Positions 1-10,045 of a DNA stretch of 64,000 bases are shown here, piece by piece. Origin of the DNA: Lolium rigidum (taxonomy: Eukaryota; Streptophyta; Magnoliopsida; Poales; Poaceae); the NCBI RefSeq assembly GCF_022539505.1, contig NC_061510.1, positions 396,596,249 through 396,660,248 on the forward strand. The letters are read 5' to 3'. A program made the position numbers and the translations under genes. The notes below the pieces were generated by a model. The model saw only the letters and a list, made by a program, of their open reading frames with translations. It was not told the origin of the DNA and searched no databases. Position 1 is the stretch's first letter. The number at the start of each line of letters is the position of its first letter.

Positions 1-459
1 CCTCAGCAATCTGGATTTGCTTGGACTTGTAGGATGATTGTGGTCAAGTGTAACAGACGTAATGCAAAACTTTTCTCCACGGCGAGAGAAATTTATCTTA
101 CATGGGCATTGCATCCTTGTAGACGGATTCGGTTTGAATGAGTTCTTTGATGAGTACTGAGCCTTCCCTTGTCTGCTGCAAGCAAGTGTGAAATAGTTAA
201 GCTTGTTGTCTTCATCATGCCTAGTGGTTCTTCTTATTACACCAAATCCCTTCTTTTTGGCATAACCTTTGTAGAACCTAACAGCATCATCCTCGCTATC
301 GAGCATCATCCCCTTTTTAGGTTCCAAAATCACGATCGGCTCTCCTTGCTGGTCATCCAAACAATCCCCAATCTCCTCCAAGATGAAATCATCTTCATTA
401 TCTTCGTGAGATACAGAATCTTGATGAACTACTCCATCCAAATATGAATTTGACTCCAT
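1..459 (-). CDS. FAR1-related (FRS) protein, N-terminal 153 codons, cut by window edge
   Basis: Reading the minus strand from the ATG at 457-459 gives an uninterrupted frame of exactly 153 codons to base 1. An acidic start (residues 15-40) is followed by a FAR1-type N-terminal zinc/DNA-binding domain from about residue 50. Recognisable pieces are DDAVRFYKGYAKKKGFGV, a later TLACSRQGK, MQCPCKINF and a histidine pair in TLDHNHP. In known FRS proteins this domain descends from Mutator-type transposases and binds DNA in the nucleus; the transposase-like core and SWIM finger would lie outside the window. No frameshift or stop is seen. It could be a host FRS gene or the edge of a MULE; no terminal repeat is visible near the start. 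Not obviously the same copy as the MULE transposase at 48.9-51.2 kb, whose sequence differs. Confidence 0.8.
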   Translation of the reverse strand, partial: MESNSYLDGVVHQDSVSHEDNEDDFILEEIGDCLDDQQGEPIVILEPKKGMMLDSEDDAVRFYKGYAKKKGFGVIRRTTRHDEDNKLNYFTLACSRQGKAQYSSKNSFKPNPSTRMQCPCKINFSRRGEKFCITSVTLDHNHPTSPSKSRLLR

Positions 460-1468
460 CACCAACCTATGATAGCCAACAAAAATAGAGGTTGCTAAGT
501 GACAGCGTGAAATACACCTTGGGCATGCGAGAGAGAATTAATTAGCGCACGGCCATCACTAGCACGAGTGCAGGAAGTATCATACAGGGATGGGACGTGA
601 ATTGTCATGTGTGTAGCACTCAAGCGAAAAATTAGATCTGAGCAGCAACTAGGAGAGTTGCAATGGAATGGAGAGAGGAATAGGGTGTTACCCTTGGGTA
701 CTCTGAGCAGCAGGATCCATCCTGGCCTGATTGGGCCGGTTTCTTCAACCAACGCTTGTTGCAAAATCAGGATCCGTCCTCACTCATTCGTAGCACCATC
801 TCTTCTCTCCGCTGTCGCATCACGGCGAAGTACTTGTTAGAGTACTTATGGGGAATCAAGCTAGGTTTTCCGCAGGGAAAATAAGAAATTACTGTGAGAT
901 CGAGAAGGAGAGGAAGAAGAAGAAGGGCTCGCCTCAAATGGTGGTCTACGGCGGCGCCGCTCCTCCTTTCTCTTGCTCCCTCGCCGTGGTCCGACCGCCG
1001 GCCGTTGTGCAGCGGAGACTGGGATGGAGCTGAGCGCCTGCTCTGCGCTGAGTGAAGTGCAGAGGACACACTACAGAGCGACAGAGGTCACTCGCGTACG
1101 TTTTTTTTTTAGCAGAAGGTCACTCGCGTACGTGTTCAGCCCATCAACATGTAGTGGTGGCCCATCCAAGTCCAGCCCAATATGTCAGCTAAGAAGCCCA
1201 TCGACGAGCTGAAGTCTGAAGACCAGCGACGTGAATGTCGGGCGCGCCCTCTTCGTCGGCGACGCCTGCTCGCCGCCGCACGCGCAGAACCAGTTCTGCT
1301 TCGTCGACCAGGAGCTTGCAATCATCGGCCTCAACTACATGTTGATGTGCTGAAGCCGGTGGGAGTGGGACGATGCGCTGGCGTTTGCAAGACGATGGCA
1401 GCCCAGCACAGAGTACGCCGAGTCCTACTCGGAATCGAGTCCGCCTCGGCCCCGGCAATCCCCGATCG
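460..1468. other. Divergent intergenic / 5' leader region
   Basis: No convincing coding sequence. On the minus strand, a purine/pyrimidine-biased GC-rich tract at about 780-1060 looks like a 5' leader of the FAR1-related gene, and a TTCATAG-like acceptor lies just before its ATG, so a 5'UTR intron is possible (inference). A 14-bp word GTCACTCGCGTACG is present twice, near 1087 and 1120, separated by a run of T. A 46-codon open stretch at 1213-1350 is too short to call. Confidence 0.5.
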
Positions 1469-1474
1469 ACCGTG

Positions 1475-1481
1475 TATATTA
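1475..1481 (+). promoter_or_regulatory. Possible TATA box of the 1560-2372 ORF
   Basis: The word TATATTA lies 79 bases before the ATG at 1560, in a GC-rich context. This spacing suits a transcription start near 1505 and a short leader. Only the sequence word supports it. Confidence 0.35.
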
Positions 1482-1559
1482 AGAACTCCACGCAGCACCG
1501 TCGTCGCCTCAACGAGTTGCCCTTACCCCCGTTTGACCTAAAGCGCCCGTGCCGGAATC

Positions 1560-2372
1560 ATGCAGCCTGCCGACGACGGCCCGACGACGGCTCCGCCAGT
1601 GAGGACGCTGATCGAGCGGCACCGTCCGAGGGACGAGCTGCAGAACCTGGCCCTCGCCATCATCGACGACACGTACGCCGCGGCGCGCGAGATCGTCGGC
1701 GCAGCCAGCGGCGGGATCGTCGCGCTCAGCCGCCCCATCGACCCCGCCGACCCGGACTCGCCGGTGCTCACCGTCCACGCCAGCGCCGCGCACTGCTGCG
1801 TCGCCTTCAACAACGCGCGCGGCGACGCGGACGCCTTCGCCAAGTACACCTCCTCCAAAGGGAAGAGCGAGCCGGCCCACTGCCTCGACCTCGCCACCAT
1901 CAGCATCTCCCCATGGACGCTCCACCTGGCCCGCCTCGGCGCCGGCGGCTGCCGCGGACGACAAAGCCGCGCCAACGTCGGGGGCAGCCGGCGGGAGCTC
2001 GGCATAGTGGACGCCATCGTGTCGCGCCTGGACGCGCTGATAGGGGCGCAGCAGGAGCTGCTCCGCGGTGCGCGCGCGGCCGGATGCGGCTCGCTCCCGA
2101 AGGTTGCCAAGATCAACGAGGTTTTCAAGGTTCTACAGGAGATGAGGAGGGAGATGGACCTCGAGGCCGTCATGCGCAGGAGACTCCAGAAGCGGCGGGT
2201 CGTCGAGGAGATCCCCGGAGGGACGGCCGACGCGACGACGGGTCAGGATCGCGCCGACGCGACGGAGCTGATCACGAAGAGGTTGAGGACGCTGAGGGTC
2301 GTCGACCCAAGATCTAGGTCGCCGGTGGAGCTGCTTGAACAAACTTGCCTGACTGCCACCTACGACAGATGA
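1560..2372 (+). CDS. Uncharacterised GC-rich single-exon ORF, 270 aa
   Basis: I do not recognise the family. The frame is uninterrupted, very GC-rich at third positions, and starts MQPADDGPTT. Residues 20-120 look like a mixed alpha/beta soluble segment (RDELQNLALAIIDDTYAAAREIV, then HASAAHCCVAFNNARG). Residues about 150-250 are rich in Arg, Glu and Leu and are probably helical or coiled coil, with basic clusters (MRRRLQKRR) that could be nuclear signals. There is no signal peptide or membrane segment. A TATA-like word lies 79 bp upstream. Other long frames overlap it on both strands, as expected in such GC-rich DNA, so coding status rests on codon bias and the promoter-like context. AT-rich repeats of AATAGATGACATT follow the stop at 2400-2450. 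Confidence 0.5.
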   Translation: MQPADDGPTTAPPVRTLIERHRPRDELQNLALAIIDDTYAAAREIVGAASGGIVALSRPIDPADPDSPVLTVHASAAHCCVAFNNARGDADAFAKYTSSKGKSEPAHCLDLATISISPWTLHLARLGAGGCRGRQSRANVGGSRRELGIVDAIVSRLDALIGAQQELLRGARAAGCGSLPKVAKINEVFKVLQEMRREMDLEAVMRRRLQKRRVVEEIPGGTADATTGQDRADATELITKRLRTLRVVDPRSRSPVELLEQTCLTATYDR

Positions 2373-3448
2373 CATTGGCATTCTCGTACATGTTCGTGCA
2401 TATAAATAGATGACATTATTGCCATGTTTGTACACGTAAATAGATGACATTGACTCTTTTTAGATGATTTCTTTACAACTATGAAGATGCATTGTTCTTG
2501 TTCCTGCGTGTAGTCTATTTTCTTGTATTACTGGTGGTGTTGCAGGTCAGCTCACTACTGCAGCTATGACTTCTATTGAGCACATGTATCAATGCAGGGG
2601 ACTAGCAGGTAGCCGGGGCTGGCGGCTGCGTCATCCAATCCAAAATCAAACGTGTGTCGGTCGGTCATTTAGCAAATAGAAACAGATTGATTTTCAGTAA
2701 CGAAACTACAGTGTAGAATAGGATGCAACGCACAATCTATTGATTGGGTGCAGATACGTACACGTACATATTCACTGGATCATGTCCCTTATTTTCCCAT
2801 CCAAAGGCCAACAACGTCGGTGCAGCCGGTGCATGACTTTGAGCGTTTCACAATTCTCCTTACCAAGGATGGACCAGAATCTTAAACCTAGCAGAAAGCG
2901 TAGAAATATGACCCATGGGCTGCAATATCCAGGAAGACGACAGCCTGGAAAAGCCAAAAAGAAAGAAGAAGGAAGAACAGAGTAACACACGTCAAGCAAA
3001 AGGAAAATAAGTTGTGGTTCTGAACTGATTGGACCTTCTAAAGATGTAGAAGAGCTACATTCCTTTCGCCCAAAAATGTGTCGAAGCCAGAAAATAAAAT
3101 ACACGAGCGACCTAGAGAGGTGCAAACGTAGGGTACAACAGAATTCAATGGACAAAAACAATGTAGTTGTCAAAGATCCAATAGCTTGCATCCTTCATCG
3201 CGAGGGAAGGAATTAATTGTAGTGTGCGTCCTTCACGAAATTACAGTGTCCGTAGACAGTCCAAAAAACCATCCATCATTGTGCACTGCTTTCGCAATTT
3301 CATTCCTTCGCACCGACTCAAGCCACGCCCCAAAGCGAGACGAGACTGACCAAAGAGACGCGCGTACACGTGTTTTAGAAACATAAGCCCAACGAATTAA
3401 TTATAAGCCCAACAACTCAACAACTCAGCTAAAAACGACCTACCAAAG
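2373..3448. other. Non-coding spacer with one duplicated module
   Basis: Holds three copies of an AATAGATGACATT-like word (2375-2450), the module at 2522-2725 that recurs at 5383-5600, and decayed sequence at 2780-3200 with stops in all frames. I see no gene here. Confidence 0.5.
2522..2725 (+). repeat. Direct repeat module, copy 1
   Basis: This stretch (GCAGGTCAGCTCACTACTGC onward, through AGGGGACTAGCAGGTAGCC) recurs in the same orientation at 5383-5600 with moderate divergence. The two copies bracket the SINE and the F-box pseudogene. No element ends are visible. Confidence 0.75.
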
Positions 3449-3461
3449 AAAGGAGGCGTAA

Positions 3462-3747
3462 GAGAACCAACCTGTGGTTGGATGGTTAGGAGGGCAGTGG
3501 CACCCCCAGCCCACCAGAGTTTAAATCCTAGATATGACACTTTGGTGTCTCATAAAGGCGGAATATTCTTCAACCTGTGAGGCGCCTGTGGTGACTTCGT
3601 TAATCTCAAGACCTGCCAGATCAATTCTTCAACGCAGTCTCTTGGAGGTGCTCATATGGGTAGGGTGTGCGTGTGTGCGTTCATAGGGGTGAGTGTGTGC
3701 GCGTATGTATGAGCGTCTTTGATTATACTGTGTTTCGCAAAAAAAAA
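3462..3747 (+). mobile_element. tRNA-derived SINE (Au-like) with 13-bp target duplication
   Basis: Perfect direct repeats AAAGGAGGCGTAA flank it at 3449-3461 and 3748-3760. Inside are a box-A-like TGGTTGGATGG (3475-3485), a box-B-like AGTTTAAATCC (3518-3528) and a GT-rich 3' half with a poly-A tail at 3739-3750. That is the structure of an RNA-polymerase-III-transcribed SINE mobilised by LINE machinery. Grass Au-type SINEs share this layout; the family name is from recollection of the motif pattern and would need alignment. Confidence 0.85.
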
Positions 3748-3964
3748 AAAGGAGGCGTAACCAGGATCAAATTTGTGATGACATCATTTTACTGAGAGTT
3801 AACCTAACTCTTGAACCCTAGACACTCCCAAAAACATGTCCTATGAAAAAACAAAAAAGTACAGGTCCACATTGGTCACAAAATGACTGCACATTAATTG
3901 TCGGCTTGTCTCCTATATTGCGTTGCCAAGCAAATCCATTTGCACACCATCTTCTAGTGACTAG

Positions 3965-5203
3965 CTAAACTGGCACCAGGCTTGGAACGTAGGGGATTAT
4001 GTCGTAGGCATGGGCAATTTCTTCCGTGTACTCAACAGATGTGTTTGTGTCAGGATGGTGATATCTCAAGTCATGCATGTTAGCCACATGCCTGAAACCC
4101 TCCCTTCTTCCGCTATCAACACATAACAGTCTGCTATGAGATCTCAGTTGGAACACTATACCATCGTCAAACGCACCTACCGGATGAATACAGCATGGGA
4201 CCTTGATGGCATGACGTTGAACCCATCGTGGCGGATCGTCGCCATCCACATCATCGCATACCCATATCAGGTGAGTATGACTTGCGGGGACTTTGTGAAC
4301 AAGGTACAGCTCACCGCCCATCTCAGCTAAGCTGGATGCCAAGTACTGGAGCTTAGGGCACCCAGGAGGTGCTCCTATGACACTGAAAGACTCGTCCTCC
4401 AAGCTGAAGCGAAGGAAACCTCGGACGGTTACATCACCCTCCGAAGCGACTCATCTATTGTCCGGAGTAAGGAGCCTTTTAAGAAGGACGACTGTTTGAC
4501 CTGCAATGATAGGGTGTGGCGGTGGCACCGCCGTCTCACGCCAATGTGTATCTCTTCCAATGGTGAACACCTCCACCCCGAAGGTGAAGTTGCGACCACT
4601 TGGCACGGGCACGTCCACATAGCGGTAAAAGAAACGGGCAACCTTGTAGGTGTTGGAGCGAGGGTCATGCCCGATCCCTAACGCCCCTCCCTCTCGGAAG
4701 AGCCTAGAGAGCCGCTTCGGCACGACAATGTGGGGTCTCCCAGGCAGAATCAGAAGGCGGTGTGTGGCCGGGTTGAGCACCCTCACCGTGCCGGCCATCG
4801 GCATCAGCACAAGGCCGTTACAGTGCGTGAACTTGTGCCTCGCTTCTTCCGCAGGGAAGGAGTCCATGGCTTGAACTAGGGTCGCGGCGCTCTGGCTCTT
4901 CTCCCACCGGTATAAGCCGGGGGTAGTGACCTTTTTGTTTGTGACAGTAAAAGGGCCGCCGTCGTTGCTTTTTATCAGCGGCGCGATGAGCACGCACGGC
5001 TCTTGGAGGCGGTGATGCTCGCGTTGGAAAGACTGGTCGCTGGTGATGATGCTGTGCCAGGTCTTGCAGACGCAGGTGAAGCGCATCAGCGACTTGAAGG
5101 GGAGACGAAGCAGGATCCGCGAGACGAGCTCGTGCGGTAGGTACCGCGGTTCCGGTGTCGTCTCGCCGTCGCCGTCCATGGCGGGATAGATCGATTCTTG
5201 CAA
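3965..5203 (-). pseudogene. F-box protein gene with two frameshifts
   Basis: The minus strand opens at 5203 (or the in-frame ATG at 5179) and encodes an N-terminal F-box (LPHELVSRILLRLPFKSLMR ... CVCKTWHSII) followed by an F-box-associated beta-propeller-like region (HCNGLVLM, VLNPATHRLLILPG, DPRSNTYKVARFFYR). The first frame stops at 4451. The family-like continuation is then found in the second frame (KGSLLRTIDESLR) and, after about 4440, in the third (SEGDVTVRGFLRFSLEDESF) down to a stop at 3965. Intact relatives are substrate adaptors of SCF ubiquitin ligases. With both shifts within about 50 bp, the gene is most simply a pseudogene, though an assembly error in that patch cannot be excluded. 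Confidence 0.8.
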
Positions 5204-5382
5204 GGTGCGCGCACGTCCCTACGGTATTTTATCCCAACAAGGAGAACACAGTCCCTAATCCTAATCAAAGACGGGGACCCTTAATTATTGGCCGGCCACC
5301 ACCAGGAATCGGACGCAGATATTTTGCTTCCGATCGGAGTTGTACGGTCGCCTATTTCCTTGAATCAAGGATCGGTTTGCTG

Positions 5383-5600
5383 ATTGTATTACTAGTGGTT
5401 GCAGGTCAGCTCACTACTGCAGCTATGGCTTCTATCGAGGAGCCCATGTATCAACACAGGTGCAGGGGACTAGCAGGTAGCCGGACAACATCCGCTGCAT
5501 CATCCAAACCAAAATTAACTGTGTGTCGGCCGGTCACATTGTAGCAAAGAGAAACAGTTTGATTTTCATTGACAGAACTACAGTAGAAAGACAGATAATG
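5383..5600 (+). repeat. Direct repeat module, copy 2
   Basis: Second copy of the module at 2522-2725. It lies downstream of the thioredoxin h stop codon and upstream of the F-box pseudogene, so it may be partly in the thioredoxin 3' UTR. Confidence 0.75.
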
Positions 5601-5769
5601 ATAAGACAGGCCAGATTTATACATTTCTATAATCCAAGTTTTAGGAGCTTATTGCCACTTCACGTCGATTTTTTACATAATTTTAGAAGGGGAATTGGCA
5701 CTGTAACACGAGGGAACTATAGGAGCCAGAACCTGGTACTAGAACTGGGGTACAAGTACTGAACTAGGA

Positions 5770-8700
5770 TTAGCACGATGCGATGAACGTCTTGATCTTC
5801 CTGTCAAGCTCATCCTTCTTAGCCCCAACCACGCGGCTCACCTCCTGCCCGCCCTTCACTAGTACAAAGGTCGGCATCGCCTCTACACGGAATGTCTTTG
5901 CAACCTCCTGTAAAATTCCAATACATTAAGAAAAGTTATGCACTTTGTTTCAGAAGAACAAGGAAGTATTCCATCATGGATGCATACAATGCCATGAGAG
6001 GCTTGAATGAACTTTGAAGATCTATTTCTTTATGGACTAATATGCATCCTTCACTCTTGGTCTTGGGTGTGGGTTAGGACTTGCATTCACAAGGTATATA
6101 CTCTATAATTGTCCATGCAAGTGCAGAAGAGCCACAGGAACCTTCATTGCAGCCACAAGTTTTTTCTACTACCTCCGTTCCAAAATATAAGCCTTTTTAG
6201 CTTATATTTTGGAACGGAGGTAATACTTCCCAAGCCCAAGGTATCAAAATAAGAACATATTCAATAATCCATCCAACCTAAGTGATATAGGTGGCCATGT
6301 TTTAGAACAATGTTTTTCCTGTCTAAAATTAGTACCAATCAACAACGAATGTGGCTGCTGTGTTCTACAATCAACTCAGATTATCCTCAACCTTCCCTGA
6401 CCGGCTGCCAGTTTCACTAGAGCAAAAAATATGCACAATGTGTGTTTTAAATCGAACAAGAGAATGCTTTTATACAAATATTCATTTCTTGATTGATCCT
6501 ACTGAGCAAACTTTTTATTGGCATCAAGTGAAATCCCAAATTCAGAAGCTGCTTACACCTCACTCGGTTACAATTCAATCCATGTGAGGTGTCCTAGGGC
6601 AATCCTAGAGCACCACCACATCAAAGCGAGTTCCACGTCTGATCCAGTGTCCAGTCCCCACACAGCTGACTTGCTTAATATAATCACACATCTGGCCCAT
6701 CCAAATATATTGGAACTGAGCACTACCAACTCCTAAATATAGTGGCACATGGATTTGTTTTGGGTGATCTGGTGCAACTGGGATCCAATTTATTAGATCG
6801 TAGGTCTCCAGAATCAAGCTAATCAGAGCCTTCCCCCTACCCAATTTTACGAGTTGAAGCCAGATTATACACACTGCTAACTAGTCAGGCGACATGGTTG
6901 CAGGTAGGTTAGATAGGCGATACAGGAATTGGTGCCTAGTGCCAAGGCGACCTAGGTGGACAAGCTAGAATATTTCCTTTCGGTCCACAAACGAGTGTCA
7001 ATCAGTCATGAATTATGCCTAGACTCGTTTCAAATTAGCCTCAATCTTCCTTGTGACATCTTCACTTAAGCAGAAATATGTGCAGTGTGTATTTTGAACA
7101 GAACAAGAGCAAGAACAAGCCTCAAAATGAGTATTCGCTTTCCCTGGTTGATCCTATGGGGTGAACTCTTAAATTGGCATAAAACCCCAAAGGTGCAAAC
7201 TGCATCTACCTCAACTGGTTTGAGTTCAGTGCATCTAAGGTGTCCTAGACAAGGCAGGAGTGCCATTACAGAGAGCTCCAGATCAGATTTCACTCCACAA
7301 GAAGCAAGTCAGAATATGGTTTAACATGAGGATGTGAGCACATCTACTGGAACTGAGCACTGCTGACGGTTCCTCCTAAATATACAGTGGAACAGATTTT
7401 TTTTTTGTTTGGACGGCTGCGGGAAACTTGCATCAAATCCATTTAATCGAAGAAGTAAATTAGTCATTACTCCAAAATCAAACAGAATCATAGAATTTCC
7501 CCTTCCTGGATTCTACGAGTTGAAGCCAGATTATACGTACTAATTAGGTGCTAAAGTGAATTGTTCTAAGAATTGTTAGGTGCTACGCGATCGGCGGGGC
7601 GCAGCCTAGTTTCCACTTGTCAGGCTATGTGGCTGCATATGCAGGCGACACAGGAGTATGGTGTCTAGAACATGTGTGGTCTAGGTGGCCATGTTTTAGA
7701 ACAGTGTTTTCCTGTCTAAAACTAGTAGCCATCGATGATGGATGTGTATGTTAGGCGATACAGGAATGTGCTGCCAGTGCCAAGCCGAGTTTGGTGGATA
7801 AGTTAGAATTTTTTTTTCTGTCCACAAACGAGAACTAATCAGCCATGAATATGTATGCTAGACTCATTCCAATTATCCTCAATGTTCCCTATGACATCTT
7901 CACTGAGCAGAAATATGTGCAATGTGTATTTTAAACGGAACAAGCAAGAACAGCATTGAAAACAAAACGAGAGTATTCGCTTCTTGATTGATCCTATGGG
8001 GTGAACTCTTAAATTGGCACAAAACCCCAAAGTTGCAAACTGCATCTACCTCAATCGGTTTGAGTTCAGTGCATGTTAGGTGTCCTACCCAATGCAAGAG
8101 TGCCATTGCCGAGAGCTCCACATCAGATTTCACCCACAAGAAGAAATTCAAAATCTGGCTTAACATAAGGATGCGAGCAAATCTACAGGAACTGTGCATT
8201 ACTGACGATTCCTCCTAAGTATAAAGTGGAACATATTTTACTTTCTTTGGATGACTCGACGAAACTTGGATCAAGTCCATCTAATAGAAGAAGTAATTTA
8301 GCCAGTACTCCAAAATCAAACAGAATCGGAGCATGTCCCCTTCCTGGATTCCATGAGTTGAAGCCAGATTCATGTACTAACTAGGTGTGCGAAATTGAAT
8401 TGTTAAGCCCTAGGTGATAAGTGCACCGTGGTCGCAGCCTAGTTGCCACTTGTCAGGCTAGGCAGGAGAGACAGGAGTATGATGTAACATGTACGATCTA
8501 GGTGGCCATGTTTTAGAACAGTGTTTTTCTGTATAAATTAGTACCCATTGATGATGGATGTGTATGTTAGGTTTTACAATCATCTTAAATGAGCGTCAAT
8601 CTTCCCCTGCCAGCTTCACTAGATAGAAAAGTTTGTGCAATGCATGGTTTAAACCGAACAAGCGCAAACCTCTACATGGGTATTCACTGTCTGGTTGATC

Positions 8701-10019
8701 CTACTGGGAGAACTCTTTTACTGGCACCAAGTGAAATCCAAAATTCAGAAACTGCTTCTATCCCAGCAGGTTTCAACTCAATGCATGTAAGGTGTCTGCC
8801 ATCACAGTAAGCTCCACATCTGATTCAACTTCCCAAGCAGCGGACAGCGGACTGTCTTAATACAAAGCATTCCCCCTTCCACATACCAGGAATAGAAGCC
8901 AGATTATACGCACTAGAATAAGGCGTGACAAAGTGAATTGTTCTGAGAGGTATTAGGTGCTAAGCGATCGGCAGGGGCGACAGGGGTATGTTGTCTAAAT
9001 CATGTGCAGTCTTGCTGGCCATGTTTTTGAACAGTGTCTTTCCTGTCTAAAATTAGTGCCCGTTGATGATGGATGTGTATGCTGGGTTTTAAAACAGCAA
9101 CCATCTAGAAACAGCCTCAATGTTCCCTGCCAGCTACAGTGGAGCACAAACATGCGCAATGCATGTTTTAAACCGGACGAGGGCAGTATACGGGTCTTCA
9201 CCGTTTGATTGATCCTAATATTTGAATTGGCATAAAGTGAAATCCAAACTTAGAAACCGATTCCACACCAGCCGGTTTCGATCAACATGTGTAAGCTGTC
9301 GTGAGATAGTGCAGGAGTGCCACCACACCACAGTGAGCTCCACATCTGATTCAGCTTGCTGAACAGTTGACTGTCTAGCTTAACACAAAGATGCATCCAA
9401 ATCTAGCGAAACTGAACACTACGGACGATTGATTCCTCCTAGACTGGGTGACCGAGCAGGACTTGGACAGGAATTCACTGAACCGAGACCGTAAGCTAGG
9501 TGCTGGTCCAAGATCGAAACAGAATCGGAGGCTTTCTCCGTCCCAATTCCAGGAGCCGGAGCCAGATTACACGCGCTAGCTAATTAGGTGTTGCGAACTG
9601 AACTGAACTGAAGGACAGGTAAGCATTAATTAAGATGGACGGAGCGGCAGGTCAGTAGCGAGAGAGAGGGGCGTACCCCGAGCTCGTCGACGTCGATCTT
9701 GACGAAGACGGCGTCGGTGAAGCGGGAGGCCATCTCCTTGAAGGCGGGCTCGATGAAGCGGCAGGGCCCGCACCAGGACGCCGAGAAGTCGATCACCATC
9801 TGGAGCGCGGCGATCTCGCCCGGTCAGTCAGATCCAAAGAAACACGATACGCTGGCAAGAGGATTGAACAGAGGGAACAGGGGGGCTCACCAGCTTGGCT
9901 GCGTTCCGGTGGGCCTCGAACTGCTGGTCCCAGGCGGCCTTGGAGTGGACGGCGACGACGGCGGAGTCGCCGTCGTCGAGGGGCGGAGGGGTGACGAGCG
10001 AGGAGAGGAAGGAGCCCAT
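5770..10019 (-). CDS. Trxh: Thioredoxin h, three exons, 129 aa
   Basis: Exons on the minus strand are 10019-9891 (43 codons), 9799-9677 (41 codons) and 5907-5770 (45 codons plus stop). All junctions are GT-AG and phase 0. The active site is WCGPC within [14 protein letters not shown], and the conserved cis-proline is in AMPTFVLV. Length and the internal KIDVDEL and VVGAKKDEL blocks match plant h-type thioredoxins of the subgroup represented by Arabidopsis TRXh2. These reduce disulfides in cytosol and endomembranes using NADPH-thioredoxin reductase. The N-terminal MGSF could be N-myristoylated at Gly2 (inference). Intron 1 is 91 bp; intron 2 is 3769 bp and full of tandem repeats, which is very long for this family. 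The 5' leader has a CTTGG microsatellite. No defect is seen, so it should be functional. Confidence 0.93.
6169..6233. mobile_element. 65-bp Stowaway-like hairpin (terminal repeats only)
   Basis: Two 22-base arms (ACCTCCGTTCCAAAATATAAGC and its complement) enclose a 7-base loop, with TA dinucleotides outside. It is essentially only the terminal inverted repeats of a Stowaway/Mariner MITE. It lies in thioredoxin intron 2. Confidence 0.75.
6291..9590 (+). repeat. About five diverged tandem repeats filling thioredoxin intron 2
   Basis: A landmark beginning GGCCATGTTTTAGAACA and ending near GAAGCCAGATTATAC recurs at about 6291, 7686, 8501 and 9014. A further copy lacking the first part begins at about 6986. 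Units are about 0.5-0.8 kb and include recurring words such as TGATCCTA, GGTGTCCTA and AGCTCCACATC. Copies differ by substitutions and indels, so the array is old. No open frame is shared among them. Confidence 0.75.
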
Positions 10020-10020
10020 C

Positions 10021-10045
10021 TTGGCTTGGCTTGGCTTGGCTTGGC
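10021..10045 (-). repeat. CTTGG pentanucleotide microsatellite in thioredoxin 5' leader
   Basis: Five tandem TTGGC units directly precede the start codon of the thioredoxin gene, read on its strand as GCCAA repeats. Confidence 0.85.

Noticed and set aside
1213..1350. 46-codon open stretch reading DVNVGRALFVGDACSPPHAQ
   Set aside because: It resembles the end of an F-box/DUF295-type protein only faintly, has a stop just upstream and no supporting exon.
2740..3191. Overlapping frames on both strands
   Set aside because: Composition is not gene-like, several stops interrupt any extended reading and no motif is recognised.
10021..10045. CTTGG tandem repeat considered as a possible CRISPR-like or regulatory array
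   Set aside because: It is a simple microsatellite in a plant gene leader.
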